From: Nematostella vectensis
Taxonomy: Eukaryota; Cnidaria; Anthozoa; Actiniaria; Edwardsiidae
DNA: 64,000 nucleotides
NCBI RefSeq assembly: GCF_932526225.1
Contig: NC_064035.1
Coordinates: forward strand, 5,455,501-5,519,500
Direction of reading: 5' to 3'
The translations under genes were made by a program, and so were the position numbers. The notes below the pieces were generated by a model. It searched no databases. It was not told where the DNA came from and saw nothing but the letters and a program-made list of their open reading frames with translations. Of this stretch, positions 50,501 through 62,800 are shown in pieces (within the stretch, counting starts at the first letter, position 1; each line of letters begins with the position of its first letter).

Positions 50501-53500
50501 ACAACAAGCAACAGAGCACATCCAACTTTGATGCCTAAGTACTGTAACTCCTGTTATAGTTTTACTCCTCAACCCAAGATAGCTACTCATTGCAACAGCT
50601 AGTAGCATACTGACAATGCGGAGAAAAAATGATTTTTGACAACAGTCAAAGAACAATATGCAAACTTGTTTAGTCTTGAAATCATAACAATATACACAGT
50701 GTTGTGCAACACCAAACATTTTGTGTACACATTAACAACTTAATCCTAAGGGATTCTAGAACAGGATTTTAAAAGAGTAGCCATAGCTGGTTGGTTACAA
50801 GAGTGGTTGCATCAGTAAAACTTTCACCTTTTGTCAGTTGGAAGTAAGGCATAAGTGTCTTGCGCAGGAAGGGCTGTCTGAAGATTGCCCTGTCTGGAAT
50901 CTCACCAAGCAATAACTCCACCACAATGGCAAACTTATGGGCCTGGTATTGGAAATAAAACAAAAAACCATAGACTAGAATGGTAATGTTGTTTTTGAAT
51001 GTCTGAGTATGTGACCACCTTTATAAAGTAAGGGTCTGTATCTCTCTAAGCAGTGCTGTCCACACTACAGGACATGGAGTTGGCCCTCCAGATAAGAGGA
51101 CGCACTTGAAAATAAAAATGTACATAGAACTGCCTGCTTTCACATTTCCTTTTGCAGACAGATATGTAAACGTAATGTGAGTTGGCAAAGCTAGCAAACA
51201 AATAATAGGGTTGCTGTACAGTACAGTTGCTAAGTGCAAAAAGAGAACTCACTGTCTGTTTGAAGCCATAAGCAAAGTTTTGTGGTGCCTTTCTTATTGC
51301 CTGAAGGAGATTCTTGTGTGCTTCGGTGTAATCCAACTGAATGGCCTTTATAATACCTACAGTAAATGTAAACACCAGAATCTAGTAGGACTGTGATATG
51401 TACAAATTGCAACAAGAGTATAGACAGAAGCAATCTTTTCAGGTCCAGGTAAAAATCATTTTGAACAGTCAGACTCAGTCTATTCTTCATTAAAATTGGT
51501 TAACATAAGCTCACCTGTGTAATAAAGATAACGGGCCCATGCATTAGTCGAAGCAGTGGTTGGGAATGAAGATTTTGACACCAGCTTGTCTGCCTACAAT
51601 TTATAAAACACAGTGTTTATCATCAGTTTGATCTCATTATTCAGTTTTAATTAGGCAATCCATACCTGATCGTAGAGATTGTAGTGCAGATAGTTCCTCA
51701 AAAGCAAGTTAAGTAAGGAGGCCTAAATGAGAAAAAAAGGGATAATGTCAGTGACAAGCAAGCTCCTTTATAAAAACTATTTCTTTCAGTATTCTTCTTT
51801 TTTGTATGCAGAAGAGAACAGGCGCCAGAGCTCATCAATCTTTGGTGCCCAGTTTTGTCACTCCTGTTATTATTTTATCCCTCTACCCAAGATAGCTACT
51901 CACTGAAAAATCTAGTAGCATACTGATAATGAGGAGAAGTACATATGGCTGCAATGAATTTAGTTTGACAATGAGTGACAATGTGCAGCCACTCACCTGT
52001 CCTTCATCATCATGGCGAAGTGTTGCTGTCCTCAGCTTACTGTGAAGGAAGCTATCACAAAAAGAAACACTTTCCTTTTCACATACAAGCAACTATTACT
52101 CTTACTAACACCTTTTTGCCAACATCACAAACAGTACAGCACAGCGATAGGAAAAACACTTGTCAATGCACACAAATATGTATGAGAAGTATTCACCTTC
52201 TGATATCCTTGAGCCTATCAGTGACCTCATATGCTCTTGAGTGGAAAAAATAGCACTTTGCAAGCAAGGCATCCATGGAACGCCTGTTCATTCCTTGAGT
52301 CTTTTGCATCAGATCATTAGAGCACTCTAAAGCCTAATAATAAAAACAGATAGTGAGCTTTGTAATACACTATTATATATATTTCAAGAATGATTTCAAC
52401 GTAATTATGTACAACTTTAAATCCAAAATCACTATTATCATACAGTATTTTACATCAAGGTCCAACACTTCAATCAACATCAACACTGTTTTGTGACGAG
52501 GATTGTGTATTGTTTTGTGTTAGATAGTTTATGTTGTCGTATAACTTGTGTCATTTGTTGCATACTTTCTTTTCTAGATTTTGTGCTGATTTCTATGCTG
52601 AGCTTGTTCAGAGTGGAAACATTCTTTGTGCTGTGCTTTTGCTAATACTCAATGCATGACCCACAAAACTTGGCCTAAATCATAACTAGCACTTGGCACA
52701 AACCATGACACAACACTCAGCGTAAAATACTACTGAAATACTGGTTAGAGTTCTTCATGAGACAATTAATGTTTGACAGCCATTCAAAAAGGTATCAAAT
52801 TTTAATGCTTGGAGAGCATTTTTTTCATGAGAGAACTGAATCATTTGATTTTTAGCAAAAGAGCGTAAGAACATGCTTTAAAAATGTGTGAGCATACGTG
52901 ATTCATTATTGGCATACACTTGCCATACATCTCACCTTGTTATAACACTTAGTGTCCAGAAGATGAATAACAATCAATAGATGGAAGTAGGTGTCTAGCT
53001 CAGGTAAAAGGGGGAGGCTTGCAGCCTTGGCACTGCGGGGCCGGAAGGCAAGTCCACTCTCTTCTGTATCCATGGGCTGAAATAAAAAAGTAGATTCATG
53101 TGCTATGATAAGTACGTAAGATTTACACTCTGAAAGACAGGGCTTCTGGAATTCCGCGGAAAAAAACTCAAAATTATGCGGGATTCTTTGCTAAATTATG
53201 CGCTAAATTACGCGGAAAATCAATCATTACGCGCTAAATTACGCGGGATCTTGCAATACATTTTTCTTTAAACATCAAAATTTTGCGGGGTTCTTTACTG
53301 AATTACGCGCTAAATTACACGGAATATCAACTGTTACGCCCAAACTACATTTTGTACCAAAGGAAAGCACGAAATAACTTGAAAAGGTTATTTTTTGCAT
53401 GAAAATATCTTAGCCAAGTTTTCATTGGCTCCTAGCCACCAGCTAATTAAATAAGGTATTTTTTTATTAGTCCTAGGCCTTCGCGGTGTAGCAAAGAACG

Positions 53501-55311
53501 CCTAGTCATTTTATTTGTTTTCAAAATTCAGTTCGAAACACCGCACTCTTACGAAGAATATCTCTCTTTTTTTTTTAGAGTAATAGAGGTAAGAACCCTA
53601 AAAGAACACATCAGCTGTGCAATTAAAAGTTTTGTCTTTCAAAATTCAGCCAAATTACACGGAAATTTGTGGATTACGCTGATAACACGGAAAAAGCCAA
53701 ATTACCCGCTTCCGCACAAGCTGGAAAGATGGTCAAAGTAGCAATTGGTGCAACAACCACTCTTACCTCATCTAGATAAGCTAAAAGGCTGTCTCTGTTT
53801 GAAGATGCTAAAATAAAATTGAAAGACACCATTTTCATAAAACTTAACTTCAACTTTAAGGCTGTACTGACATCTGTTGCTAAGGAAAATTGAATATAGC
53901 ATAAAAGCCTTGTAGAAAATCATAAGGGCCTGATATTTGCAAAGTTGACCACCACAAGTGTGCTGACTATTATGATGACGTTACCCCGTGACGTCATAAT
54001 GTCACGTCATAGATACAGATAAAAGCAAATATTTCAAGTAAAATTGCTCGAAAACAGATATTGAATAGGTTTTATATATCTTGAGGGATGGCCACATTAA
54101 GCCAAGCATGCGTTTTAGAAATGTTTGAGTAATTGTTTTTTTATGATTTTTCAACGGTCCTGAAATCCAGATTATTTGATATAATTTGGGTTTCTGTTAG
54201 ATTAGCGCTAAATCCATGCTTGGCTGTATGAAGGAGAATTTAGTAAAAAGGAATACCGAAAAAATATTGCGTTTTGAAATAACTTGGCGACAAAACAGCT
54301 TTTTTTAGAAAACGCAGAACCGGAAGTGAAACAAAGCCCACGCGTGCTCATTCTGCTTGCTCAGACACACTGATATCTCACATTATGAAATTGAAATGAA
54401 GTTTAAAAACAAATTCCAATAGTGTTTCGTGGTATTTACACTTTAAAGGGACGTTATCCGTCATGTCATGATGAAAATTGAAAAAGTTTTTTAAAATTCT
54501 GATACAGCGGGCGCTTTCGGTGTTTGCAGCGCACGCAGGTAGTGAAAATAGAAAACTTTGGCTTCAAAAAGGTTGGCTTGACTAAATCTTTGCTGAATCT
54601 TCGTTTTTACAAAATATTGGAAATATCATCACTCGAAAAGGCTGAGATCAACTTAAGTCAATTTTTGGGAACTTGAAACGCATATTTTTATTTCTTTTAC
54701 TTCAGGAAAGCTTGGAATGACAAATTCCAAGTTATGTATATGCGCGCGCTCAACGCCACCAGTGTAGCAATGTCGTTACTGAGAAACACTAATGTCAGTA
54801 CACCCTTAACAAACGATTTCAGTCTTCTAAGAAAGCACAACAAGTAAGTTATATATCAATATGTAGTGTCAGAGTTCTAGAAAGAGTAAACTTATGTTTT
54901 TACTGTCACATGTAAATACTTACCAATAGGCATGTAGCCACAAATAAGTTTCCTCAGAATAGAGTGCTTCAACTTCTTTCTTGTTCCTGGGATGGCTCGC
55001 ATTGCTCTCAGCATAAACCTTGGTTCCTTGGCAGATACAGCCTTCTCTATGCACTTTACGTGCTCTTTCATATCTGGACGTAAAGATAACATGAAACTTG
55101 TAGAAGATATGTTAAATTCAGAACATGATAATCTTTATGATTCTGTATTTCATGAAAAACACGACTTTTTAAATACATTCTTACCTTCAAGGATAAGTTT
55201 TTCCTTCTCCTCTACGGAAAGTTCTGCTTTTGGAGTCTCGCCATTCCCGTTAATACTTTCTTCCTTTGAAGACTTTTCCTCCTTCATTTCTACGTCTCCT
55301 TTCATTTTCAT
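47502..55311 (-). CDS. PSMD3: 26S proteasome non-ATPase subunit 3 (PSMD3/Rpn3), 15 exons
   Basis: PCI-domain subunit of the 19S lid. Exons in transcript order: 55311-55185, 55073-54924, 53807-53767, 53076-52936, 52333-52197, 52051-51997, 51722-51666, 51593-51515, 51356-51253, 50942-50828, 50360-50137, 49950-49888, 49413-49321, 49096-49046, 47576-47502 (1,512 nt, 503 aa; human 534). Matches run end to end: [122 protein letters not shown], ending MAEEDDDFP. The PCI/winged-helix part is in the last six exons. An in-frame upstream Met at 55377 would add 22 residues (MKRTFLAK...) and is a possible start. Confidence 0.97.
48161..48260. mobile_element. 100-bp foldback MITE nested in the larger transposon
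   Basis: Arms TTACCCTGGTTCCAGAGCCT and its inverse (GAGGCTCTGGAACCAGGGTA), loop containing TTTAGTGGCCAGCGAGGTC. Flanks GATCGTTT (48153-48160) and GATAGTTT (48261-48268) agree at 7 of 8 positions. Its termini resemble those of the MITE at 2615-2697. Confidence 0.8.
48336..48822 (+). pseudogene. Decayed cysteine-rich protein fragment inside the transposon
   Basis: Frame from ATG 48336 reads [15 protein letters not shown] with [12 protein letters not shown] and [15 protein letters not shown], a cysteine pattern (CxxC plus later Cys) suggesting a small zinc-binding domain. It then loses frame near 48530. Another frame (about 48588-48822) continues with a basic stretch ([26 protein letters not shown]) ending EKLGK and TAA. 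I do not recognise the family. It is probably a host-derived or transposon-encoded DNA-binding fragment. Confidence 0.5.
53139..53735. mobile_element. AT-rich transposon relic in a PSMD3 intron
   Basis: Direct and inverted repetition of AAATTACGCGGAAAATCA-type motifs; outer ends CTTCTGGAATTCCGCGGAAA and (inverted) TTCCAGCTTGTGCGGAAGCG. No coding capacity. Confidence 0.5.
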
Positions 55312-55377
55312 TGAGCCGTGTTTTTGTTGAAGAAATACTGAGCTTCTATCGGATTTGGCGAGAAAAGTACGTTTCAA

Positions 55378-56568
55378 TCTTTAGAACTTTGTTGAAAAAA
55401 TCTATAACATGGCTGAATGACACAGCAATGCGCATACTGGTATGTGCATAGTATTATTGAGTAACCGCTGTCAAATATAAGGCTCAATGCAACCAAAAAA
55501 GGTATCCCGAGTCGCTCCCAAGTGGCAAATGGAGAATCAGTTGAAATATATTTTTTTTGAAAGCGGCCAATTGGCAAAGTCCAGAGGCTGTTTTAATGGC
55601 CAATTGCCAAGATATCTTGAGACTAGGTGAATCAGCCAGAGATAAGTATCGGCTTATCAGCTTTTTTGTTATACAATAAAATAAGTTCTGGCTACCTAGA
55701 CTAAGAGGGAAAAATATAATCCAAAAGCAGCAAGAAATCAAGAAAAGATCTAGAATGTTTGACATTAAAACTAAAAGATGTCCGTAATTCATAACAAAAT
55801 TGCATAATTTATTCCTATGTTTGTTATCATCTTTAGCGTCCTTAGTGTAAATTGAAAAGCACTAGACAATATTAAAAGAAATATAATTATATTTTTTCAG
55901 AAGCTTTGAATGTTGGCCAGATAAAAAAAAATCACTACTCGATTTCTATGTTTTTTCCGCCTACTTGAAATGATTAATAATGGAGCTGTAAGTGTTTTTG
56001 AAAGCTGTTTCTCCCAAGAGACGCGCATGAATGCTAATGGTTTCTCTGTCTTATCAAACACAGATATAAGATTAGTTTCAAAACACTTATAAAAGAGATC
56101 AGCTGTATTTACACAGAGGCAAATTTATTAAACACCCAATCATTGTACAAATTGTATTGTACAGAAAGACACAACTTTTTTACTGAAGCTTTTTCTTACA
56201 CGATTTAAATTTCCTCGTATTTTCACGCTCCGCGGGTGACAATTGCGAGGTCCGATGTGGATGTATTATGATATCGGAGAATGTTTAAGGTATTCCGCCA
56301 ATAGGAGACCGTCCTCACTGACGGTTCATTTCCCTTCGATGCAAATTTTGGTTCGTATGAATTTTATACCCAGCTGTTCCTTGTCCTTCGTTAATATCTC
56401 CAGTTGCCCTGTTCATGTTTGGTTTTGTGAAGGAAAAACGCTCACCTAAGAAGGGGAATTCCTGAGCAAGATGTCTCTAAAGTAATCAGCGTAAGGTGAA
56501 AGATTACGGGCTCAAAATAGATGTGGTCAAAAGGATTTAAGCGCCAATAGTAACGAAGTGCCGAAGGT
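55378..56568. promoter_or_regulatory. Divergent intergenic region PSMD3 / MFSD6-like
   Basis: About 1.2 kb between two divergent starts. No ORF or RNA gene supported. It must hold both promoters, but I see no distinctive element. A repeated GCCAATTG(C/G)CAA motif occurs at 55566-55611. Confidence 0.4.
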
Positions 56569-58263
56569 ATGTCAGAAAAGGAATCTCTACCGCTCAAGCA
56601 AGCGAAAAATGACGATTTCGGGGATCTGTTTAACCCCGAGGAAGACACCAGAGATACGGGGAAAACAACGAAGGAAGATAGCAAGAAACTGTGGTTGAGC
56701 CGTCTACGACCAGGTCTTGATGGTGATAGAGCTCTGTTGATCTACAAAGTGTTCTATTTTTTCTACTTCGCCGCCATAGGATCACTACAGCCATATTTCG
56801 GCTTGTACCTAAAGCACTCTGTTCAACTTCCCGCTTATTTGGTAGGCATAATTCTCGGCGTCCGTCCGTTTTGCTTGTTCATAAGTGCGCCAATCCTTGG
56901 TACACTAGCGGACAAATACCGTAAAGTGAAGGCTGTTTTGATTCTGGCTGTTTTTTCGTTGACTGTGTCAAGTTTAATAGTAACGGTTGTGCCTCCCGTG
57001 TCTTTGGACTGTCTCAGCGAAGTGCATGCCAAGCTCAACATTTCATCTAATCACACTCTTCCCCACATCACTGGCAACAACTCTCTCCTGAAACACGAAA
57101 TTCAAAAACATAAGCAACAAGAAGAAAAAGACAAGCTTAAAATCAAGGGATATGGCAACATGGATATTTGGGGGCAGAGCTGGATGTTTGATCTGTACCA
57201 GAAAGTGGACCGAAAAACATTTGAGAAATCACGCGTTATATTTGCAGTAGTGCTGAGCATTGTGGTTATTGGCGAGCTGTTAGGTGCTACCTCCAACACC
57301 CTTGCCGATGTAGCCGTACTTCAAAACCTCGGGAATCGACCGACCGACTATGGTGAACTCAGGCTATGGGGTGCTGTAGGCTGGGGTGTCACTGCTTTTA
57401 TAACTGGCAATATCGTCACACACCGCTACAGTACACAAACCGACATCTGCCCCAACCAAGTCTATGACATCTACCGACCATTCTTCTACGTCTACGCCAG
57501 TCTGATGACAATAGCACTCTTCCTTTCGTCCAAGTTCGAGTTTGATGAGGCCGAGAAGCATATCGGCGAGCGTTGCTCACTGGTAAAGGGGCTAGAGGTA
57601 TTTATGCACATCGAGTACATAATCTTCGCCGCCGTCGCCTTGTTCCTGGGGATTGCGTTCGGAGCGGCGGAGGCGTTCCTTGGCATGCACCTACTTAACC
57701 TCGGTGCGACCCCCTCCCTTCTGAGCGCCTTGGTGGGAATCCAGTGCCTGTCCAGTATGACCTTATACTACCTGTCTGTCTTTCTCCTTCGCAAGCTGGG
57801 ACATATCAGAGTCTTGTGCGTTGGGTTGCTGGTGTATATTGTGAGGTTCTTCTATTACTCCGCCATTTCCAATGCCTGGTTGGTCCTGCCTATGGAATTC
57901 CTGTCTGGTATTTGCACGGCCTTGGTGTGGAGTTCCCTTGTCTCGTATGTCGCCACCCCTCCGCGAATAGGCGCGACCCTCCAGGGTATACTCCATGGTC
58001 TGTATTACGGCCTAGGGAGGGGGCTCGGACAGATCGCAGGTGGGATGCTTATTCAAGACTACGGGAGCTCCAAGTTCTTTAGCCGTTTCGCGTTGATTGT
58101 TATGGCCATCACGGTCATATTCCTGTTCATCGCTCCTATTATTTACAGGAAGAAGACCATTTGGATGAGTTTGTCTGGCTACTCACAGCTCAACGAGGAT
58201 GACGACGAGGAGAAGACCTACAGACAGCAGACCGCTGAATTCTGGCGAGGGAAGAAAGACTGA
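56569..58263 (+). CDS. MFSD6: MFSD6-like major facilitator superfamily transporter, intronless, 564 aa
   Basis: Plasma- or endomembrane 12-helix carrier of the MFS_1_like group; substrate unknown. The opening helix VFYFFYFAAIGSLQPYFGLYL and VGIILGVRPFCLFISAPILG resemble human MFSD6, followed by the MFS motif-A loop GTLADKYRKVKAVLI. A hydrophilic loop after helix 4 carries potential N-glycosylation sites (NIS, NHT, NNS) and a charged KHKQQEEKDKLKIK segment. Further conserved blocks: RLWGAVGWGVTAFITG, GIAFGAAEAFLGMHLLNLG, ATPPRIGATLQGILHGLYYG, GLGQIAGGMLIQDYG. The whole protein is one exon, unlike its neighbours, which suggests an old retrocopy or the known single-large-exon organisation of this family. 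It is shorter than human MFSD6 (about 790 aa). The start is the first in-frame Met; a 5' non-coding exon is possible. Confidence 0.87.
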   Translation: MSEKESLPLKQAKNDDFGDLFNPEEDTRDTGKTTKEDSKKLWLSRLRPGLDGDRALLIYKVFYFFYFAAIGSLQPYFGLYLKHSVQLPAYLVGIILGVRPFCLFISAPILGTLADKYRKVKAVLILAVFSLTVSSLIVTVVPPVSLDCLSEVHAKLNISSNHTLPHITGNNSLLKHEIQKHKQQEEKDKLKIKGYGNMDIWGQSWMFDLYQKVDRKTFEKSRVIFAVVLSIVVIGELLGATSNTLADVAVLQNLGNRPTDYGELRLWGAVGWGVTAFITGNIVTHRYSTQTDICPNQVYDIYRPFFYVYASLMTIALFLSSKFEFDEAEKHIGERCSLVKGLEVFMHIEYIIFAAVALFLGIAFGAAEAFLGMHLLNLGATPSLLSALVGIQCLSSMTLYYLSVFLLRKLGHIRVLCVGLLVYIVRFFYYSAISNAWLVLPMEFLSGICTALVWSSLVSYVATPPRIGATLQGILHGLYYGLGRGLGQIAGGMLIQDYGSSKFFSRFALIVMAITVIFLFIAPIIYRKKTIWMSLSGYSQLNEDDDEEKTYRQQTAEFWRGKKD

Positions 58264-59848
58264 GCAAAAGCACACGACCCTACTAACCAATAATCCACAA
58301 AGCAATGTTCAAAATTATTTTAATTAATAACTGGATTTAAAACTTGAGTTGAAATAGAGGCGTTATTCATAATATGATATTTCAAATTCTAAGCGTTCAA
58401 GAAGAAATGCGTTAGTTATAGTCTTAATATATTTTTGGTTTAATTAACAGCATTATAAATGCTCGTACTTAAAAAGCAAAAACGAAACCATCTATCTAGA
58501 ATCTGACAGGTTTATCAGAAATTCGCTGCTGGCTTCTGATAACAAAACTGTTCATTAAATGAGAGGATTTTTAGCGGCAATTTTCAGAGTGAAATGTCAG
58601 GAAAACCAGGTAAACTCGTTTTACCAGCTGGGGTCTAAATGATGCTAGAAGGCGCAAACATGTACATGTGAATATAACCAAATACGCCTATCTTTTAAAT
58701 ATCCTTGAAAAATATCTTTGAAATATTGTATAGATCTTTGATAGTAAGTTAAACTGAACGGAAAACACGAGAAGTTTTGTTGCTTGGCAAGCTGAACGAG
58801 TGTTTCCTCAACGGTTGCCAGGCTAATTTCAAGGCGGCCTCTTTACTAGCTACAAAATAAGATATATCTTATAATATTTAACAAAGCAAAGCGCATCATT
58901 CATATAATACGGACGGATTTTAAAAGTTCAAAACATTGATTCACAAATATTCTTAATTATAATTATTTTGTTAGCTAAGTGCAAATGATATATTGTAAAG
59001 ATTCTATATTCATATGGGGAAAATAAACAAAACTTAAATTTCTTAGGGAACGGTTTGATTCCCTGGAGTGCGCATATTTCAATCGTGAATCCATTCCTTA
59101 GACAATAAAAACCAATTAAAAATAAAAATAATTCAAAACGTCTCTTTTATGTTTCTTTATCGTAATTGATTGGCAACAATTGGTGAGTACACGTTTGAAG
59201 TTTGTGACGTAACCATCCAGGTTTTCTCGTCGTTCAAAGCTTGGTATACAAACAACACAGAAAATGTTGGCCCAGCAATGCAAACGCTGTTTTACCGGGT
59301 TTGTGATCAGTAGCGAGCGTCGTGACGCCATTCATTGCTGATGCTGGCACTTGGATGAGTATAAGTTTTTAATACTTTATTTTATAGTAGAATGAACGGC
59401 CCATTTTTTACTCCATGCGTTGTGGTGACTCTAAGGTAGTAACATGTTTACTATCTAAGAGTCACAACCTAGCATATTCACACACTGTGAGCTTGGGATA
59501 CCTGTGGGGGTCCCACATCACATGGGTACTCTATAGATATTCTTGTTGTCTCGTCGGATTTCTCATATGCGCCCAAAAATTTAAGCCTCAACTTTTAAAT
59601 ATCGAAAAGTCTACCGTACCAGAATACACAACATTTTATCCACCATGGAAAGGACGACGTCTCAACTTTTTATTTACTATTATTTTTTTTTTGCAAAGCA
59701 ATGCATTTTTGTATTTGTATAAAAAGGTCATTTCCATTAAAATTCGTGAGAAATTTACCACGTATATGCAAAGCATTTCATATAAGGGTCAGGGGAAACA
59801 CCCAGGCTAATGTTTATGCATTTACTACTCAATAGTCCATCTCCAACA
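58264..59848. other. Convergent intergenic region MFSD6-like / HSPBAP1
   Basis: About 1.6 kb, AT-rich, with no supported gene. Candidate polyadenylation signals are AATAAA at about 59028 and 59104 (+) and 59669-59674 (-, about 175 bp past the HSPBAP1 stop). Confidence 0.5.
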
Positions 59849-62800
59849 TCAGACATCACCGTCACTTCTGCGGCGTTTTCTTGTTGACGTCCCATCATAA
59901 GAGTCATCTTCTATACAGGGATGCGTACGGGACCTAACATTGTCTAGTAGTTTTTCACCTATGCTGCTTAGTAAATTGGGAGAGGTGATACAATTGATGA
60001 TATCATTAACATCTACATTCAAAGTCTCACGTGGCACGTCTGGCAAAAGAGCATCCTTGAGAGCGTCTTTTAGTAGCTGCATGGTGTCAGGGAATGCCTC
60101 GCCTTGCCATCCCGCTATCTGCAAATACAGAACACATCGACGCCTCTTCTTAATCTTTAATTTAGGAAGTAGTTTACATCCATACCTATGCTTGATTACT
60201 TTTGATTGTTCTATTATTATTACACTTAACAAAAAGAAATAATTTTCTTACCTCTGTCGGGTTTAGCCAGCTTGCAACATCCTCTTTATCAGAATCTTTC
60301 AGAGAGAAAATCTAAGAATAAAATATACTACCTGTTAACGCTATGGAGCTTAGTCATCCTCTTGCTTTCTAATTCAAGAATTCAAATGCAGCGTATGTTT
60401 CAGCATATAATTTCACTTCGCGTGCACACGCTAAATGACACAATTTTCGAGTTAAAAAAGCGCGCGCTCCTTTTCACAAAAGTACTGCAATCTTTCATGG
60501 AGTTTTATGTCAACTATGGTCATGATACCATACTTACAATAACTCGAGCAATGGCTTCCTTGACGCGGTCAAGCTTATCATCGTCCTGGGTACGACATTT
60601 CAAACTGTTAAATGCTTGGTTATAGATGTGTTGACCCCCTCCATTAAGCTAATTCTTTTTTAAGGAGAGAGTGAGGGGGCTTTATGTCAGAGCAATGATT
60701 TATGGTGAATAGTTAATGGCAACACTGAAAAGGAAATGATTATGACATTATGTGTACATTATGTGTGACATGACATAAAGTTTGAAATGATAATATGAAG
60801 ATCACCCAAATGGGAAAAGGTTTGGGGTCACTACCAAGAATGTTCCACCGGGGAATAAAAAGACATCATAGCAAATTCCTTGACACTTACCATCTCTACC
60901 CAGGTATTAATACTTATTGTTGTATCAAGACACTCCACAAAGTGCCACCAATGTTTTGGGACAAGAAGTACATCACCTGCCTCTAAAATAACCTAGTAAC
61001 ATAAGTAATTAATCTTAGTCAATTATTTTCTAAGCCCTATAAAAGGTAAAAAAATATATATTTTGTATTTCAAAATTTCCATGGATTTTACTTTATTTTT
61101 ACTATTATAATATTTTTTATTATAACATGCATGAACATTGCACGAAGGGTAAGTTGGTAGGGCCATAGGTACGGATTCCACCATGAGGGTGATCAAATTT
61201 ATTTTCAATTTTATATTAATTTTTATTTGAGCAAACCTCCCTCAGCCATCCGCCCCTCCCTCTAAAAAGAGCTTTTGGCTATGACCCTGCTTGGTCGTCA
61301 CTTAATCATAGGTGCTCTACTTGCCTCGTAAGGCGTTGCTTTTCGGAAAAGAGGAAATGCTTGGTAGTCAGGTGATGTGATGTTGACTTTACTAAACACA
61401 CTAGATTCCTCATATGGAATTCTTGTAGGGTATAGATTATCTGTGTCCATCGGGTCAAAAAGAGTCCATTTTTTTCTTCCAAATATTTGTGCAACCAAGT
61501 TGCTGCCATATGTATCCATGTGACAAGGTGTGAATGCACCTTCACTCCCAACCCATATTGTTGATTGCTTTCCAGTTCTGCCAGGAAATCCAAACTTGCT
61601 CCAGTCAGAAGCTCGACAGAGATCAGGGAAATCATGAAAAAGTTCTGCCATGTATTTGTAGTCTGCATAACAACAATATTCAGACCTACAAGAGCATAGA
61701 TATGCCAATAAACTTGGAAGGAGGTACAATGTAAACTTAACAGAAAAAAAAAAAAAAAAAAGTTGGGGTTGGACTTCTAATGAAAAATAATATAACAGTG
61801 AAAAAGCAGGTCCATACAGGTTTTAAATCTTTACCTAGATGTGAATGCGACATGTCCCGCTGTATATCTCTAAACGGGGACACATGCCCCTGGTTGTGTA
61901 CCTCTATAAGGGGGACACATGCCCCTGGTCATATACCTCTATAAGGGGGACACATGCCCCTGGTCATGTACCTCTATAAGGGGGACACATGCCCCTGGTC
62001 ATGTACCTCTATAAGGGGGACACATGCCCCTGGTTATGTACTTCTATAAGGGGGACACATGCCCCTGGTCATGTACCTCTATAAGGGGGACACATGCCCC
62101 TGGTCATGTACCTCTATAAGGGGGACACATGCCCCTGGTCATGTACCTCTATAAAGTGGACACATGCCCCTGGTCATGTACCTCTATAAGGGGGACACAT
62201 GCTCTGGTTGTATACCTCTATAAAGTGGACACATGCACCTGGTCATGTACCTCTATAAGGGGGACACATGCCCCTGGTTGAGTACCTCTATAAAGTGGAC
62301 ACATGCTCTGGTTGTGTACCTCTATAAAGTGGACACATGCCCCTGGTCATGTACCTCTATAAGGGGGACACATGTCCCTGGTCATGTACCTCTATAAAGT
62401 GGACACATGCCCCTGGTCATGTACCTCTATAAGTGGGACACATGCCCCTGGTCATGTACCTCTATAAGGGGGACACATGCCCCTGGTCATGTACCTCTAT
62501 AAGGGGGACACATGCCCCTGGTCATGTACCTCTATAAAGTGGACACATGCCCCTGGTCATGTACCTCTATAAGGGGGACACATGCTCTGGTTGTATACCT
62601 CTATAAAGTGGACACATGCCCCTGGTCATGTACCTCTATAAGGGGGACACATGCCCCTGGTTGAGTACCTCTATAAAGTGGACACATGCTCTGGTTGTGT
62701 ACCTCTATAAAGTGGACACATGCCCCTGGTCATGTACCTCTATAAGGGGGACACATGTCCCTGGTCATGTACCTCTATAAAGTGGACACATGCCCCTGGT

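Noticed and set aside
57744-58082. 112-codon frame overlapping the MFSD6-like gene
   Set aside because: Out-of-frame shadow of a well supported coding sequence.
61850-61880. Possible micro-exon of HSPBAP1 near the start of the 35-bp array
   Set aside because: The acceptor at 61686-61687 joins exon 63654 to SEYCCYADYKY in phase, so no extra exon is needed; the candidate is a diverged repeat unit.
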